Assembly (NCBI GenBank): GCA_028345955.1 | Contig: JAOMEO010000001.1 | Coordinates: 144,536 to 208,535, forward strand | Reading direction: 5' to 3' | Origin: Candidatus Thioglobus sp. | GTDB taxonomy: Bacteria; Pseudomonadota; Gammaproteobacteria; PS1; Pseudothioglobaceae | DNA: 64,000 nt | Program-made: the position numbers and the translations under genes | Notes under the pieces: generated by a model | The model's input: only the letters and a program-made list of their open reading frames with translations | Databases searched by the model: none | What the model was told of the DNA's origin: nothing | Shown here: one piece after another, positions 1 through 8,484 of the stretch | How positions within the stretch are numbered: position 1 is the stretch's first letter | Layout: each line of letters opens with the position of its first letter

Positions 1-1004
1 ATATTATCCAAAAACCAGTGGTCTCGGTCAGTCATAACTTGAACATGCTCAGAGGCAATATCGTTAGCAACATTAAGCATCTCTTCATAACTGTCACAAA
101 GAATAACTTCACCGTAATCTTTCCAACTGACTGAGGCTGTATTCGCAGTTGGAAGAATCTTTAATATTCTGTCTATCTCAGAGAGGGTGTCTTCTGCCAG
201 TTTTGGGTTATTAGTCACCAAAAAGGCCGGAGAATCATATCCATGCTCAGCTTGACCAAGCAAATCAGTTGCGCATAGTTCAGCATCAACTGTGTCGTCG
301 GCTATTACCATGGTTTCTGTTGGTCCGGCAAGTAAATCAATACCTACGCGTCCGAATAATTGTCTTTTGGCTTCAGCGACATATGCATTTCCCGGACCTA
401 CCATCATGTCAACGGACTTTATAGTCTCAGTGCCAAGCGACATTGCACCAACCGCTTGAATGCCTCCGATTACGTAAATCTCATGAGCTCCACCAAGATG
501 CATGGCAGCAATTACTGCAGGATTTGGCTCGCCCTTAAATGGCGGAGTACAAGCAATAATTCTGGGAACTTTTGCAACACTTGCTGTTACCACTGACATA
601 TGCGCTGATGCTACCATTGGGAATTTACCTCCAGGAACATAGCAACCGACAGATTGTACGGGTATGTTTTTGTGTCCGAGAATTACGCCGGGCATGGTTT
701 CAATTTTTATGTCTAACATTGAATCTCTCTGGGCTTGAGCAAATTTCCTTATTTGGGATTGAGCAAACTTGATGTCTTCCATGTCACGTTTTGATACTTG
801 CTTTATTAGATTTTCAATTTCGGCTGAACTCAACTTAAAAGATGTTGGGTTGTAATTATCAAACTTTATAGAGAAGTCTCTGACAGCTTTATCACCTCTT
901 TCTGAAATTGCTCGAAGTGTGTCTTCGACGATCTTACTAACCTTCGCATCATCTAATGCTCGGTCTGCTTCATGTTTGCCTTTCTTTAAATGTTGAATAG
1001 CCAT
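1..1004 (-). CDS. Histidinol dehydrogenase-family protein (HisD/HpsN-like), C-terminus cut by window edge
   Basis: This gene is absent from the ORF track because it runs off the window. Reading the minus strand from the ATG at 1004 gives an open frame of about 334 codons (MAIQHLKKGKHEADRAL...). It carries the family motif VGPGNAYVAEAKRQLFG and the segment GIDLLAGPTETMVIADD typical of HisD, a zinc-dependent NAD dehydrogenase that oxidises an alcohol through an aldehyde to an acid. Roughly the last 100 residues are missing. It follows a SnoaL-like gene and a sugar/polyol-type ABC ATPase rather than other his genes. A catabolic role such as sulfopropanediol dehydrogenase (HpsN-type) is therefore more likely than histidine synthesis. 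That substrate is an inference from context. Confidence 0.85.
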   Translation of the reverse strand, partial: MAIQHLKKGKHEADRALDDAKVSKIVEDTLRAISERGDKAVRDFSIKFDNYNPTSFKLSSAEIENLIKQVSKRDMEDIKFAQSQIRKFAQAQRDSMLDIKIETMPGVILGHKNIPVQSVGCYVPGGKFPMVASAHMSVVTASVAKVPRIIACTPPFKGEPNPAVIAAMHLGGAHEIYVIGGIQAVGAMSLGTETIKSVDMMVGPGNAYVAEAKRQLFGRVGIDLLAGPTETMVIADDTVDAELCATDLLGQAEHGYDSPAFLVTNNPKLAEDTLSEIDRILKILPTANTASVSWKDYGEVILCDSYEEMLNVANDIASEHVQVMTDRDHWFLDN

Positions 1005-1015
1005 AATGCCCCCAC

Positions 1016-1501
1016 TTACTCAGGTTTTGGCGGATTTTTATCGCCACGATCGAAGGCTTCCCAGCCTTGACCGTTAAATACGTCAACGCCAAGCTGTGCC
1101 AAAATACTTGGAAAGTCAACCGTTACCCAATTGTCAGTTATGAGACCCTCTTTAACTTCCCAAAAATCAGTGTAGTGAATTTTCACTCGTTTGTTGGTTG
1201 GCTCAACACCCATAAATTCACCGCTATGGATTGCGTCTATATGTCCAAAACATGAAGCCCATTCACCATCAACTAGCCATCTATCTGTTTTATATTTTCG
1301 ATCCGAAAAAGCCGCTCTAAGGGGTAGCTGCCAATTGTTACGGAACTCTTCAAGGTTGTTTTTGGTGCCACAACCCTGGTTACCCATCCAACGAAAGTCT
1401 TCATGGAAGTACTTTCCCATATCATTAGATTTAGCAATCAAAGCTTCTTCCATTGCCCTAACTACAGTAAGTGTTTTTTTTGATTTCTCGTCATAACTCA
1501 T
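1016..1501 (-). CDS. SnoaL-like / NTF2-fold family protein
   Basis: The 161-residue protein has the size and pattern of SnoaL-like NTF2-fold proteins: an N-terminal helix with a W-rich KYFHEDFRWMGNQG stretch, HYTDFWEVKEGLI near residue 110, and a C-terminal sheet. Members of this fold include cyclases, dehydratases and isomerases as well as non-catalytic binders, so the reaction cannot be named. The start is supported by GGAG eight bases upstream of the ATG. It lies 11 bases upstream of the HisD-like gene and 18 bases downstream of the ABC ATPase gene. All three therefore look co-transcribed, and the protein probably acts on the transported compound or its oxidation product. Confidence 0.7.
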   Translation of the reverse strand: MSYDEKSKKTLTVVRAMEEALIAKSNDMGKYFHEDFRWMGNQGCGTKNNLEEFRNNWQLPLRAAFSDRKYKTDRWLVDGEWASCFGHIDAIHSGEFMGVEPTNKRVKIHYTDFWEVKEGLITDNWVTVDFPSILAQLGVDVFNGQGWEAFDRGDKNPPKPE

Positions 1502-1519
1502 TTTTTATATCTCCAACCT

Positions 1520-2572
1520 TTAGTTCTCTAACATCTCTCCAGTTTCCTTACTGAACAGCAAGCAAAGATTTCGTGGAATATCTGCCATAACCATAGATCC
1601 TATTTCAGCACTGTAGTTTTTCTCAGATTTGACGGAAACTACTTCGCCTCCAGCCTTAATGGAAACCATCGTCGCATCCCCCAAAAGCTCAACAGAAAAA
1701 GCAGGGCCACTAATCTCGCCTTCACTTTCAACAATGGATGCATCTTCAGCACGGAACCCGAGAGTTACCTCACCAGAATGCTTTTTATTTAATCCTGTAA
1801 TTCTGACGTTTTCACCAATAAAGATGCCATCATTAATTGAACCATGCATCAAATTCATAGCAGGAGAACCAATAAAGCCTGCAACGAAACTGTTGGCAGG
1901 TTTGTTATAGATTTCTTTTGGAGTTCCAATCTGTTGAATAGCGCCAGCATTCATAACAACAACTCTATCAGCAAGTGTCATGGCCTCTATCTGATCATGG
2001 GTAACGTAAATGGTTGTGACACGTAATTCATGCTGTAGATTTTTTATTTGTGCACGAGTAGAGACTCGCAATTTAGCATCAAGGTTAGATAATGGCTCAT
2101 CCATCAAAAACACAGTAGGCTCTCGAACAATTGCTCTTGCCAGAGCAACACGTTGACGTTGACCACCAGATAATTCGGATGGCTTTCGATGCAAAAAGTC
2201 ATCAAGTTCAACCATTCCAGAGGCACGCATCACTCTCTCCTCATGAAGCTCTTTATCAATCTTTCGTACCTTTAGCGGAAATCGAATATTTTCGTAAACA
2301 TTCATGTTTGGATAGAGCGCATATGACTGGAAAACCATTGCAACATCTCGGTCTTTTGGTTCCAATCCATTAACGATTTTTCCATCGATTATTACTTCAC
2401 CCTCAGTAACATCTTCTAACCCTGCAATCATTCTCATAGTAGTCGTCTTGCCACAACCTGAAGGGCCAAGCAACACAAGAAACTCTTCATCATGAATAGT
2501 AAGGTTGAAGTTATCTACACCAACAAAACTTCCCCATCGCTTTGTAAGATTTTTTAATTGAATTTCAGCCAT
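1520..2572 (-). CDS. ABC transporter ATP-binding protein, UgpC/MalK family
   Basis: This 350-residue ATPase has every canonical element: Walker [10 protein letters not shown] near residue 36, Q-loop FQSYALYP, signature LSGGQRQR, Walker [12 protein letters not shown] and the H-loop THDQIEA. A C-terminal regulatory TOBE/OB region of about 110 residues places it in the carbohydrate-uptake class (UgpC/MalK/MsmK), which energises import of sugars, polyols and glycerophosphodiesters with separate permeases and a binding protein. Those partners are not in the window and may lie left of position 1. It is the first gene of the leftward operon. Paired palindromes upstream suggest repressor control. Confidence 0.92.
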   Translation of the reverse strand: MAEIQLKNLTKRWGSFVGVDNFNLTIHDEEFLVLLGPSGCGKTTTMRMIAGLEDVTEGEVIIDGKIVNGLEPKDRDVAMVFQSYALYPNMNVYENIRFPLKVRKIDKELHEERVMRASGMVELDDFLHRKPSELSGGQRQRVALARAIVREPTVFLMDEPLSNLDAKLRVSTRAQIKNLQHELRVTTIYVTHDQIEAMTLADRVVVMNAGAIQQIGTPKEIYNKPANSFVAGFIGSPAMNLMHGSINDGIFIGENVRITGLNKKHSGEVTLGFRAEDASIVESEGEISGPAFSVELLGDATMVSIKAGGEVVSVKSEKNYSAEIGSMVMADIPRNLCLLFSKETGEMLEN

Positions 2573-2616
2573 AGTTTCTCTGAGTGTTATGCGCTTGAAG
2601 CATTAGATATAAAATT

Positions 2617-2633
2617 ATGCATACGATTGCAAA
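2617..2633. promoter_or_regulatory. Putative operator 1 (TGCA-N6-TGCA, central CG)
   Basis: The sequence TGCATACGATTGCA is an imperfect inverted repeat with a central CG, the hallmark of LacI-family operators. It lies just downstream of a perfect minus-strand -10 hexamer (TATAAT at 2641-2636), so it would cover the start of transcription of the ABC operon. Its reverse complement matches operator 2 nearly base for base. The regulator type is inferred, and no LacI-family gene is in the window. Confidence 0.5.
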
Positions 2634-2635
2634 CA

Positions 2636-2641
2636 ATTATA
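2636..2641 (-). promoter_or_regulatory. -10 element for the ABC/SnoaL/HisD operon
   Basis: The minus strand reads TATAAT here, 64 bases upstream of the ABC ATPase start and between the two palindromes. No good -35 hexamer is visible at 16-18 bases (the nearest, TTACTA, is at 19), so the promoter may need an activator or be intrinsically weak. Confidence 0.45.
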
Positions 2642-2669
2642 GCACAGGCCTTATTTATTATAGTAATTA

Positions 2670-2687
2670 TTTGCATTCGTATGCAAA
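2670..2687. promoter_or_regulatory. Putative operator 2 (TTTGCATTCGTATGCAAA)
   Basis: This is a strong palindrome: the half-sites TTTGCA and TGCAAA match perfectly around a central CG, with only the flanking A/T pair asymmetric. It shares the TGCA-N6-TGCA core with operator 1. The centres are 54 bases apart, about five helical turns, compatible with one repressor binding both sites on the same DNA face. The site lies upstream of the operon's -10 element and beyond the stop of the GlxA-type regulator gene. Confidence 0.55.
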
Positions 2688-2720
2688 AAATATTTAGAGT
2701 TACTAGTGGACTACGGAAAA

Positions 2721-3683
2721 TTACTTCTGACGATAAGCACTGGGTGAACTATGATAACTTTTCTTGAAAGACCTTGAAAATGATGAAAGACTGTTAAAGC
2801 CTGTTCTGATAGCTATTTCTTGCATTGGTAAAAGCGTATCTGTGACGTACTTTCTTGCACGAAGCAACCTTAGATTTAAATAATACGCTCCTGGAGTAGT
2901 TTGTAAATGTATTTGAAAGAGATTTTCCAATCTGCGACTAGAAATATTTAATCTCTCTGCAACAGCAGTAACCGTAATTGGTTCGTCAAGTTGTGACTCC
3001 ATGATACGTATTGCTTTAGTGACACGTGGTTCAAAATCGTTCAACAACCCCAATGATACGAGTGGCTGTGCATCAGTTGAGAAATGTGTTTCATCATATA
3101 CAAAAACACTGGCTACCTCCAAAGCCATAGGGTAACCGAGTCTTGATCTAATTAAATGGAGCATAAAATCAAAGGTTGGCGATGCGCCACCTATTGTAAC
3201 AACATCTTTATCAATAACAAAACGGTCCGGTTGCACGTTGGTGTTTCTAAAATAATCTTCAAAATCTTCTAAATCTTCCCAATGAGTTGTAACAGATTTA
3301 CCATCTATCAATCCAGCTTTTCCTAAAATCCAAGCCCCGGTATCAACGCCGCCTATTGCCTCAAACTTTGATGAAAACCTTCTGATCAATCTTATCTCAT
3401 CACTAGAAATATATTCAAATTGTTTAAAACCAGAAACAATAAAAAGTAGATTTCCATCTTTAACAGATTCAAGTTTCCCGTCTGGTGTAATCTGAAGACC
3501 ACATGTACATTCAACCGGTAGACCATCAGTTGTAACAATCTTCCAAGCGAAACATTGGCTCTCCGATAATCGGTTTGCAGCCCGCATCGGGTCTATCATA
3601 GATGCAAGTACCAACATAGAGGATTCAGGTAATACCAATATCGTTACCTGCAATGTTGATTCAGAACTGTTAAATATGCTCAT
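2721..3683 (-). CDS. cdhR: GlxA-family AraC-type regulator (CdhR-like)
   Basis: The 320-residue protein combines an N-terminal DJ-1/PfpI-like (class I glutamine amidotransferase-like) domain, about residues 10-185, with a C-terminal AraC/XylS double helix-turn-helix, about residues 215-318 (ITVTAVAERLNISSRRLENLFQ, then IAIRTGFNSLSSFSRSFKK). This is the GlxA/CdhR/GbdR layout, whose members activate carnitine, choline and glycine betaine catabolism. It is divergent from the carnitine pair with a 119-base shared intergenic region, the arrangement expected of CdhR. The symbol is assigned from architecture plus context. Binding of carnitine or 3-dehydrocarnitine is not shown. Confidence 0.75.
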   Translation of the reverse strand: MSIFNSSESTLQVTILVLPESSMLVLASMIDPMRAANRLSESQCFAWKIVTTDGLPVECTCGLQITPDGKLESVKDGNLLFIVSGFKQFEYISSDEIRLIRRFSSKFEAIGGVDTGAWILGKAGLIDGKSVTTHWEDLEDFEDYFRNTNVQPDRFVIDKDVVTIGGASPTFDFMLHLIRSRLGYPMALEVASVFVYDETHFSTDAQPLVSLGLLNDFEPRVTKAIRIMESQLDEPITVTAVAERLNISSRRLENLFQIHLQTTPGAYYLNLRLLRARKYVTDTLLPMQEIAIRTGFNSLSSFSRSFKKSYHSSPSAYRQK

Positions 3684-3746
3684 TTCGTATTATGTGAAAT
3701 TTATAACGGAAAAAGTATAGCACACCCTTTGTTCAGCAGTAACATA

Positions 3747-3775
3747 TTTAAATCTCAATTTATTTTGTCTAAAAT
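3747..3775 (+). promoter_or_regulatory. Weak sigma70-like promoter upstream of cdhC
   Basis: A TTTAAA hexamer, a 17-base spacer and TAAAAT lie 28 bases upstream of the BKACE start codon. The -35 is poor, which suits a promoter that depends on the divergently encoded AraC-type activator. The GGAG at 3790-3793 is the ribosome binding site. Confidence 0.35.
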
Positions 3776-3802
3776 GAAAAGTCTATATTTGGAGAAATTA
3801 CT

Positions 3803-4714
3803 ATGATCAACCTACAACCATCAAGGGATGTATTTATTACTTGCGCCGTTACTGGCTCTGGAGACACAACGGGAAGGTCAGATAAGATTCCGATTACACC
3901 CCAACAAATCGCTGAATCATGTATTGGAGCAGCTCAGGCAGGCGCCGCTGTTGTTCACATCCACGTTAGGGATCCAAAAACTGGTGTACCTGCTCGTGAT
4001 CCTGCTTTGTATACTGAAGTTGTAAATTTCATTAGAGAGTCAAAGGTTGATATGGTTTTGAATCTAACCTCTGGAATGGGTGGTGATATGGTTTTTGGTT
4101 CTGCAGAAGACCCGCTAGCTTTAAATGAGAAAGAAACCGATATGGTTGGTGCAACAGAGCGTCTTGAACATGTCACAAATATTCTTCCTGAGATATGTAC
4201 CATTGATTGCGGCTCCATGAATTTTGGCCAAGGTGATTACGTTATGACCAACACCACTTCAGTCTTGAAAGAAATGACGAAACAAGTTCAAGCGCTTGGG
4301 GTTAAACCAGAAATTGAAGTTTTTGATACCGGTCATTTACAGTTTGCAATTTGGCTCAAAGATCAAGGTCTAATTGATGATCCTGTGATGATCCAGCTCT
4401 GTATGGGCATACCTTGGGGCGCACCAGATGATCTACACACATTTCTCGCAATGACATCAAATGTTCCAAAAGATTGGACCTTTTCTGCCTTCTCAATTAG
4501 CAGGAACCAATTGCCTTATGTCGCCCTGGCAGTTCTAGCAGGAGGTAACATTCGTGTCGGGCTTGAAGATAACATCTATCTCAAACGTGGTGTTCTTGCA
4601 ACCAACGAAGAACTCGTTGAGAAAGCTGTACAGACGGCACAAGGCATGGGTTGCGCTATTATGGGACCGCAAGACGTACGCGATAAAATGAAGCTAGTGA
4701 AACGCTGGGGATAG
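3803..4714 (+). CDS. cdhC: BKACE-family 3-dehydrocarnitine cleavage enzyme
   Basis: The 303-residue protein belongs to the beta-keto acid cleavage enzyme (DUF849) family. It has the early segment TCAVTGSG, the zinc-ligand motif VVHIHVRDP near residue 53 and the conserved GNIRVGLEDNIYL near residue 245. BKACE enzymes condense a beta-keto acid with acetyl-CoA, releasing acetoacetate and a new CoA ester. With 3-dehydrocarnitine the products are betainyl-CoA and acetoacetate. The substrate is assigned because the next gene, one base away, encodes carnitine dehydrogenase fused to a thioesterase and a CdhR-like gene is divergent. Sequence alone would support only the family. Confidence 0.85.
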   Translation: MINLQPSRDVFITCAVTGSGDTTGRSDKIPITPQQIAESCIGAAQAGAAVVHIHVRDPKTGVPARDPALYTEVVNFIRESKVDMVLNLTSGMGGDMVFGSAEDPLALNEKETDMVGATERLEHVTNILPEICTIDCGSMNFGQGDYVMTNTTSVLKEMTKQVQALGVKPEIEVFDTGHLQFAIWLKDQGLIDDPVMIQLCMGIPWGAPDDLHTFLAMTSNVPKDWTFSAFSISRNQLPYVALAVLAGGNIRVGLEDNIYLKRGVLATNEELVEKAVQTAQGMGCAIMGPQDVRDKMKLVKRWG

Positions 4715-4715
4715 A

Positions 4716-6194
4716 ATGACGAGAATTGAATCGGCTGGCATTATTGGTGCAGGCGTTATTGGCAGTGGCTGGATAGCGCGATTTCTTTTAAATGGTATCG
4801 ATGTTGCTGTCTATGATCCCTCAAAAGACGCTCCAAAAAATGTAAACAAGGTCATTCAAAATGCTGAAAGGGCTTACACTCAACTACTCACATCTGAACT
4901 ACCAAACAGAGGTACTCTTACATTCGTAAACTCGGTTTCAGATCTTTCTAAATCTGCCGATATCATTATCGAAGCTGTCCCGGAAAGAATCTCAGCAAAA
5001 CAATCCGTTTATGATGAGATTGAATTGAGCGCCAATAATAATTCAATTATCGCTTCCTCAACTTCAGGCATTCTACCATCAGACCTACAAGCGAAAATGA
5101 AGCACCCCGAACGCCTCATCGTAGCCCATCCATTCAACCCGGTCTACCTTCTTCCTTTGGTGGAAATTGTAGGTGGTTCTAAAACATCTCAAGAATTGAT
5201 TGAAAGGGCCAGTAGTATTTTTACAAATGTTGGCATGTTCCCGTTACATATTAAAAAGGAAATCCCCGCATTTATTGGCGATAGACTCCTCGAATCAGTC
5301 TGGCGAGAGGCGCTTTGGCTGGTCAATGACGATGTCGCTACCACTGAAGAGATTGATGACGTTATACGTTTTGGGTTTGGCTTGCGTTGGGCACAAATGG
5401 GTCTATTCGAAACCTTTAGACTGGCAGGTGGAGAGGCGGGAATGCGTCATTTCATTTCACAATTTGGACCATGTCTTGAGTGGCCCTGGACTCATCTAAT
5501 GGATGTCCCTGAGTTTACAGAGGAATTAGTGGATAAAGTTTCGAACCAATCTGACGAGCAATCTGGACAATTTAGCATTCGCGAATTAGAAAAAAAACGA
5601 GACGACAACTTGGTAGATTTTTTAAAGGTCTTGAAGGAGAACCGGTGGGGTGCTGGCAACGCCCTGAAAGAGTTTGAAGATCGTTTAAATAGAGCAAAAA
5701 AGCGCACAGACTTTGCAAAACTTGAACTGACAACTCCACTCTTGACTCTTAAAACCAAGGTACGTAAAGAATGGGCCGACTATAACGGCCACATGACTGA
5801 ATCACGTTATCTGGAATGTTTTTCAGATGCCACCACTGAAATGATGGCTATTGTTGGTGTTGATGAGGAATACATATCTAGTATAGGTTCCTACTTTACT
5901 GTGGAAACGCATATTCGCCATTTAGATGAAGTTCTAATCGGTGAAGGAGTCTACGCAACAACCCAAGTCATACATGGTGCCGGTAAAAAACTTCACCTAT
6001 TCCATTACCTCTATCATGAGGACGACAGATTGCTGGCGACTGCTGAACATATGCTGATCCATGTCAATCTAAAAACCCGTGGCGCCAGCATGCCTAGTGA
6101 ACTAGTTATTGATAGAGTTGAGGCTGTTTACGAAGCCCATAAAAATCTTGCTAAGCCGGAAGGTTTGGCTCGAGCGGTGGGTGACAAGGTTTAA
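4716..6194 (+). CDS. L-carnitine dehydrogenase fused to betainyl-CoA thioesterase
   Basis: The 492-residue protein is a two-domain fusion. Residues 1 to about 320 form a 3-hydroxyacyl-CoA dehydrogenase-type NAD domain, with GAGVIGSGW near the start and HPFNPVYLLPLVE near residue 142. Residues about 345-480 form a hot-dog 4HBT thioesterase with the DYNGHM motif. The first half would oxidise L-carnitine to 3-dehydrocarnitine. The second would hydrolyse the betainyl-CoA made by the BKACE enzyme to glycine betaine. Pseudomonas encodes these as separate cdhA and cdhB genes, while fused forms are known in rhizobia. Its end overlaps the convergent MttB gene by four bases. Confidence 0.9.
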   Translation: MTRIESAGIIGAGVIGSGWIARFLLNGIDVAVYDPSKDAPKNVNKVIQNAERAYTQLLTSELPNRGTLTFVNSVSDLSKSADIIIEAVPERISAKQSVYDEIELSANNNSIIASSTSGILPSDLQAKMKHPERLIVAHPFNPVYLLPLVEIVGGSKTSQELIERASSIFTNVGMFPLHIKKEIPAFIGDRLLESVWREALWLVNDDVATTEEIDDVIRFGFGLRWAQMGLFETFRLAGGEAGMRHFISQFGPCLEWPWTHLMDVPEFTEELVDKVSNQSDEQSGQFSIRELEKKRDDNLVDFLKVLKENRWGAGNALKEFEDRLNRAKKRTDFAKLELTTPLLTLKTKVRKEWADYNGHMTESRYLECFSDATTEMMAIVGVDEEYISSIGSYFTVETHIRHLDEVLIGEGVYATTQVIHGAGKKLHLFHYLYHEDDRLLATAEHMLIHVNLKTRGASMPSELVIDRVEAVYEAHKNLAKPEGLARAVGDKV

Positions 6195-7732
6195 TACCAC
6201 TCGTCATCCATACTGTCCTTCTTTAATCTTATAAAGTCTTTCAATTCTTCATCTATTGCGGGATCCATTGGTGGTTCTATATATTCATCGAGCATAGTAT
6301 TCCAGCGCTCGTAAGCTCTCTCTTCGGCATCCTTAGAACCATCCTCTTCCCACTGCTCAAAAGAATTATTGTCAGCTATTTCAGAGCGAAAGTTTGCCGT
6401 CTCAAAGTTTTCTCCAGTATGCTCTGTACCTAAAAAATTCTCACCTGGAGAGTTTTCCTTGAAGGCACTTAAACCTAGAGAATTCTCATTAATGGTCATT
6501 CCATCACCCATCCGATGCAACATTCCAAGACGGTCCGAATCAAGAATAAATTTCTCATAACCTACCACTAAACCGCCCTCCAGCCAGCCTGCTGCCTGGT
6601 GGATAAAATTTGCACCCGCTAAAAAAGCTGGAAACATTGAATCCGCTGACTCCTGCATGGCTTGTGCGTCAGTCACTTTGGAAGCCGTGTAGTGACCGCC
6701 AGCCCGAAATGGCAATCCCAACCTCCGTGCCATCTGTCCAACCGCTAGGGTTGCCAGAGTAGATTCAGGCGTTCCGAATGTTGGCGCCCCAGACTTAAGA
6801 TCCATGGTTGTTAAAAAATTTCCATACACGGCACTCGAACCTGGTCGTATCAATTGCGTCAAGGCGACGCCCACCATAGTTTCGGCATGAGCTTGAGCAA
6901 CCGCTGCCGGCATGGTAACTGGTGACATGGCACCGCCAAGAATAAAGGGTGTTATAACAACACCCTGATTAGCTCTCGCGTAAGCTTTCAAAGCTCCAGA
7001 CATGGTGTTGTCGTAAACCAGAGGCGAGTTAACGTTGATATTGCCCTGAATAACACAGTTTGACTCTAGAAATTCGTTACCAAAAACAATGCGCGCCATT
7101 GTAATCGAATCTTCGGCACGCTCAGGTGCGGTAACAGCGCCCATAAAAGGCTTGTCAGAATACTTTATATGGGCATACACCATATCCAAGTGGCGTTTGT
7201 TTACAGGTATATCAACCGGTTCACAAACTGTGCCACTTGTATGGTGTAGCCAAGGGATCATGTGAGCAAGTTTTACCAAGTTACGGAAATCTTCCATGGT
7301 CCCCTGTCTCCTCCCTCTCTTTCGATCGTAAACAAAAGGGGGTCCGTATGCCGGCCCAAGAACCAATCTATTGCCACCGAATATCGTTGACCTTGCTGGA
7401 TTTCGAGCATGCATTTCGAACTCTTTAGGAGCTGTCTTGCAAAGCTCACTGGCATGCCCTTTATCAAATTGCAGCCTGTTACCTTTAACTGTGACACCAG
7501 CATCCTTGAAGAGTTTTAGAGCCTCTTCATCTCCCCAAAATTCGATACCAACCTCTTGAAGAATCCAGTCTGCATGCTCTTCAATGCTCACCAATTCCTC
7601 TTCACTAAGTAACTCATAGCATGGAATTTTGCGTGACAAAAACCTTGGCGCTTCTATTTGCGCAGATTTCTTTCTAGATGCAATCTTCGCGGACCGTCCG
7701 CCTTCCCTTCTCTTTCTCTTGTGATCAGTCAT
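6191..7732 (-). CDS. MttB-superfamily methyltransferase (non-pyrrolysine)
   Basis: The 513-residue protein aligns in style with the trimethylamine methyltransferase (MttB) superfamily, recognisable from NINVNSPLVYDNTMSGALKAYARANQ, GSSAVYGNFLTTMDLKSGAPTFGTPE and HQAAGWLEGGL. The frame has no internal amber codon, so this is a non-pyrrolysine member. Characterised non-pyrrolysine relatives (MtgB) move a methyl group from glycine betaine to a corrinoid protein. The gene is convergent with the carnitine fusion gene, whose product is predicted to be glycine betaine, so a betaine substrate is plausible. No corrinoid protein or reductive activator is visible nearby. The N-terminus is unusually basic (KRKRREGGRSAK). 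Confidence 0.85.
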   Translation of the reverse strand: MTDHKRKRREGGRSAKIASRKKSAQIEAPRFLSRKIPCYELLSEEELVSIEEHADWILQEVGIEFWGDEEALKLFKDAGVTVKGNRLQFDKGHASELCKTAPKEFEMHARNPARSTIFGGNRLVLGPAYGPPFVYDRKRGRRQGTMEDFRNLVKLAHMIPWLHHTSGTVCEPVDIPVNKRHLDMVYAHIKYSDKPFMGAVTAPERAEDSITMARIVFGNEFLESNCVIQGNINVNSPLVYDNTMSGALKAYARANQGVVITPFILGGAMSPVTMPAAVAQAHAETMVGVALTQLIRPGSSAVYGNFLTTMDLKSGAPTFGTPESTLATLAVGQMARRLGLPFRAGGHYTASKVTDAQAMQESADSMFPAFLAGANFIHQAAGWLEGGLVVGYEKFILDSDRLGMLHRMGDGMTINENSLGLSAFKENSPGENFLGTEHTGENFETANFRSEIADNNSFEQWEEDGSKDAEERAYERWNTMLDEYIEPPMDPAIDEELKDFIRLKKDSMDDEWY

Positions 7733-7824
7733 ACGCTTACTCTGACGAAATAATTAGTGCTTTAAAAATAAAGTAAATACTAACATTAAAAAACTCAATT
7801 GCCAATAGATTTATTAACTCTCTT

Positions 7825-8433
7825 TTACGATCTTGTTAAGCGTAACACACGACCTGTAATTGGCGCTGATATGGTCCGGCGATATGCATGAATAATGCTT
7901 TCTTTTGATGTTGGCTCAAAGCCATCGAAAAGCATTCCATAATCATCTACGGAATTTTCAATAATCGATGGTGAGACAATGTTGATTCGAACTTTACCTG
8001 CATACTCTGCGGCCAAAGTTGATACGCACATATTCAGAGCACCGTTTGCAGCAGCAGCACATGCTCCCGAAAGAAGAGGCTCATCACCTATGATGCCACT
8101 TGTTAATGTGATTGACCCATTCTCACTCAAAAACGGAATGGCTGCTTTCGCTAAATTTAATTGGCTTAAACATTTGGTCGATAGTCCGCTCGCAAAATCT
8201 TCCATGGTAAGTTCTTCAAACGGCTTAAAAGGGGCGCTACCGATACAAGACACTAATCCATCAAAAGGGCCGACGCTGGCAAACACTTCGCTGACACTTG
8301 AAAAATCAAAAGCATCTAGCTTAAGATCAGGGCCAGAACGTCCGGCACGGATAACCTCATAATCTTTTTCCAAGCCATCAACAACCTCTCTGCCGAGTCT
8401 GCCTGTCGCACCAACTACTATTATCTTTTTCAT
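7825..8433 (-). CDS. Short-chain dehydrogenase/reductase-like protein lacking the YxxxK motif
   Basis: This 202-residue Rossmann protein opens with VVGATGRLGREV, a GxxGxxG nucleotide-binding loop, and keeps the strand ITLTSGIIG that precedes the SDR active site. Where classical SDRs have YxxxK it reads SGACAAAANGALN, so the catalytic Tyr-Lys pair is missing. This pattern occurs in some atypical SDR-like proteins of about 200 residues. The substrate is unknown. It sits 51 bases downstream of the acyltransferase gene and 92 bases upstream of the MttB gene on the same strand, so it may belong to either unit. Confidence 0.75.
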   Translation of the reverse strand: MKKIIVVGATGRLGREVVDGLEKDYEVIRAGRSGPDLKLDAFDFSSVSEVFASVGPFDGLVSCIGSAPFKPFEELTMEDFASGLSTKCLSQLNLAKAAIPFLSENGSITLTSGIIGDEPLLSGACAAAANGALNMCVSTLAAEYAGKVRINIVSPSIIENSVDDYGMLFDGFEPTSKESIIHAYRRTISAPITGRVLRLTRS

Positions 8434-8484
8434 ATCATCACCTTTTAATTAATTATTGTTTTGAAAATAGAACTGATATTACCA

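Noticed and set aside
6191-7732. Pyrrolysine in the MttB genes
   Set aside because: Neither MttB frame contains an internal TAG, so read-through is not needed and these are non-pyrrolysine members.
7979-8362. 127-residue plus-strand ORF
   Set aside because: It lies entirely antisense to the SDR gene, with no supporting start or family resemblance.
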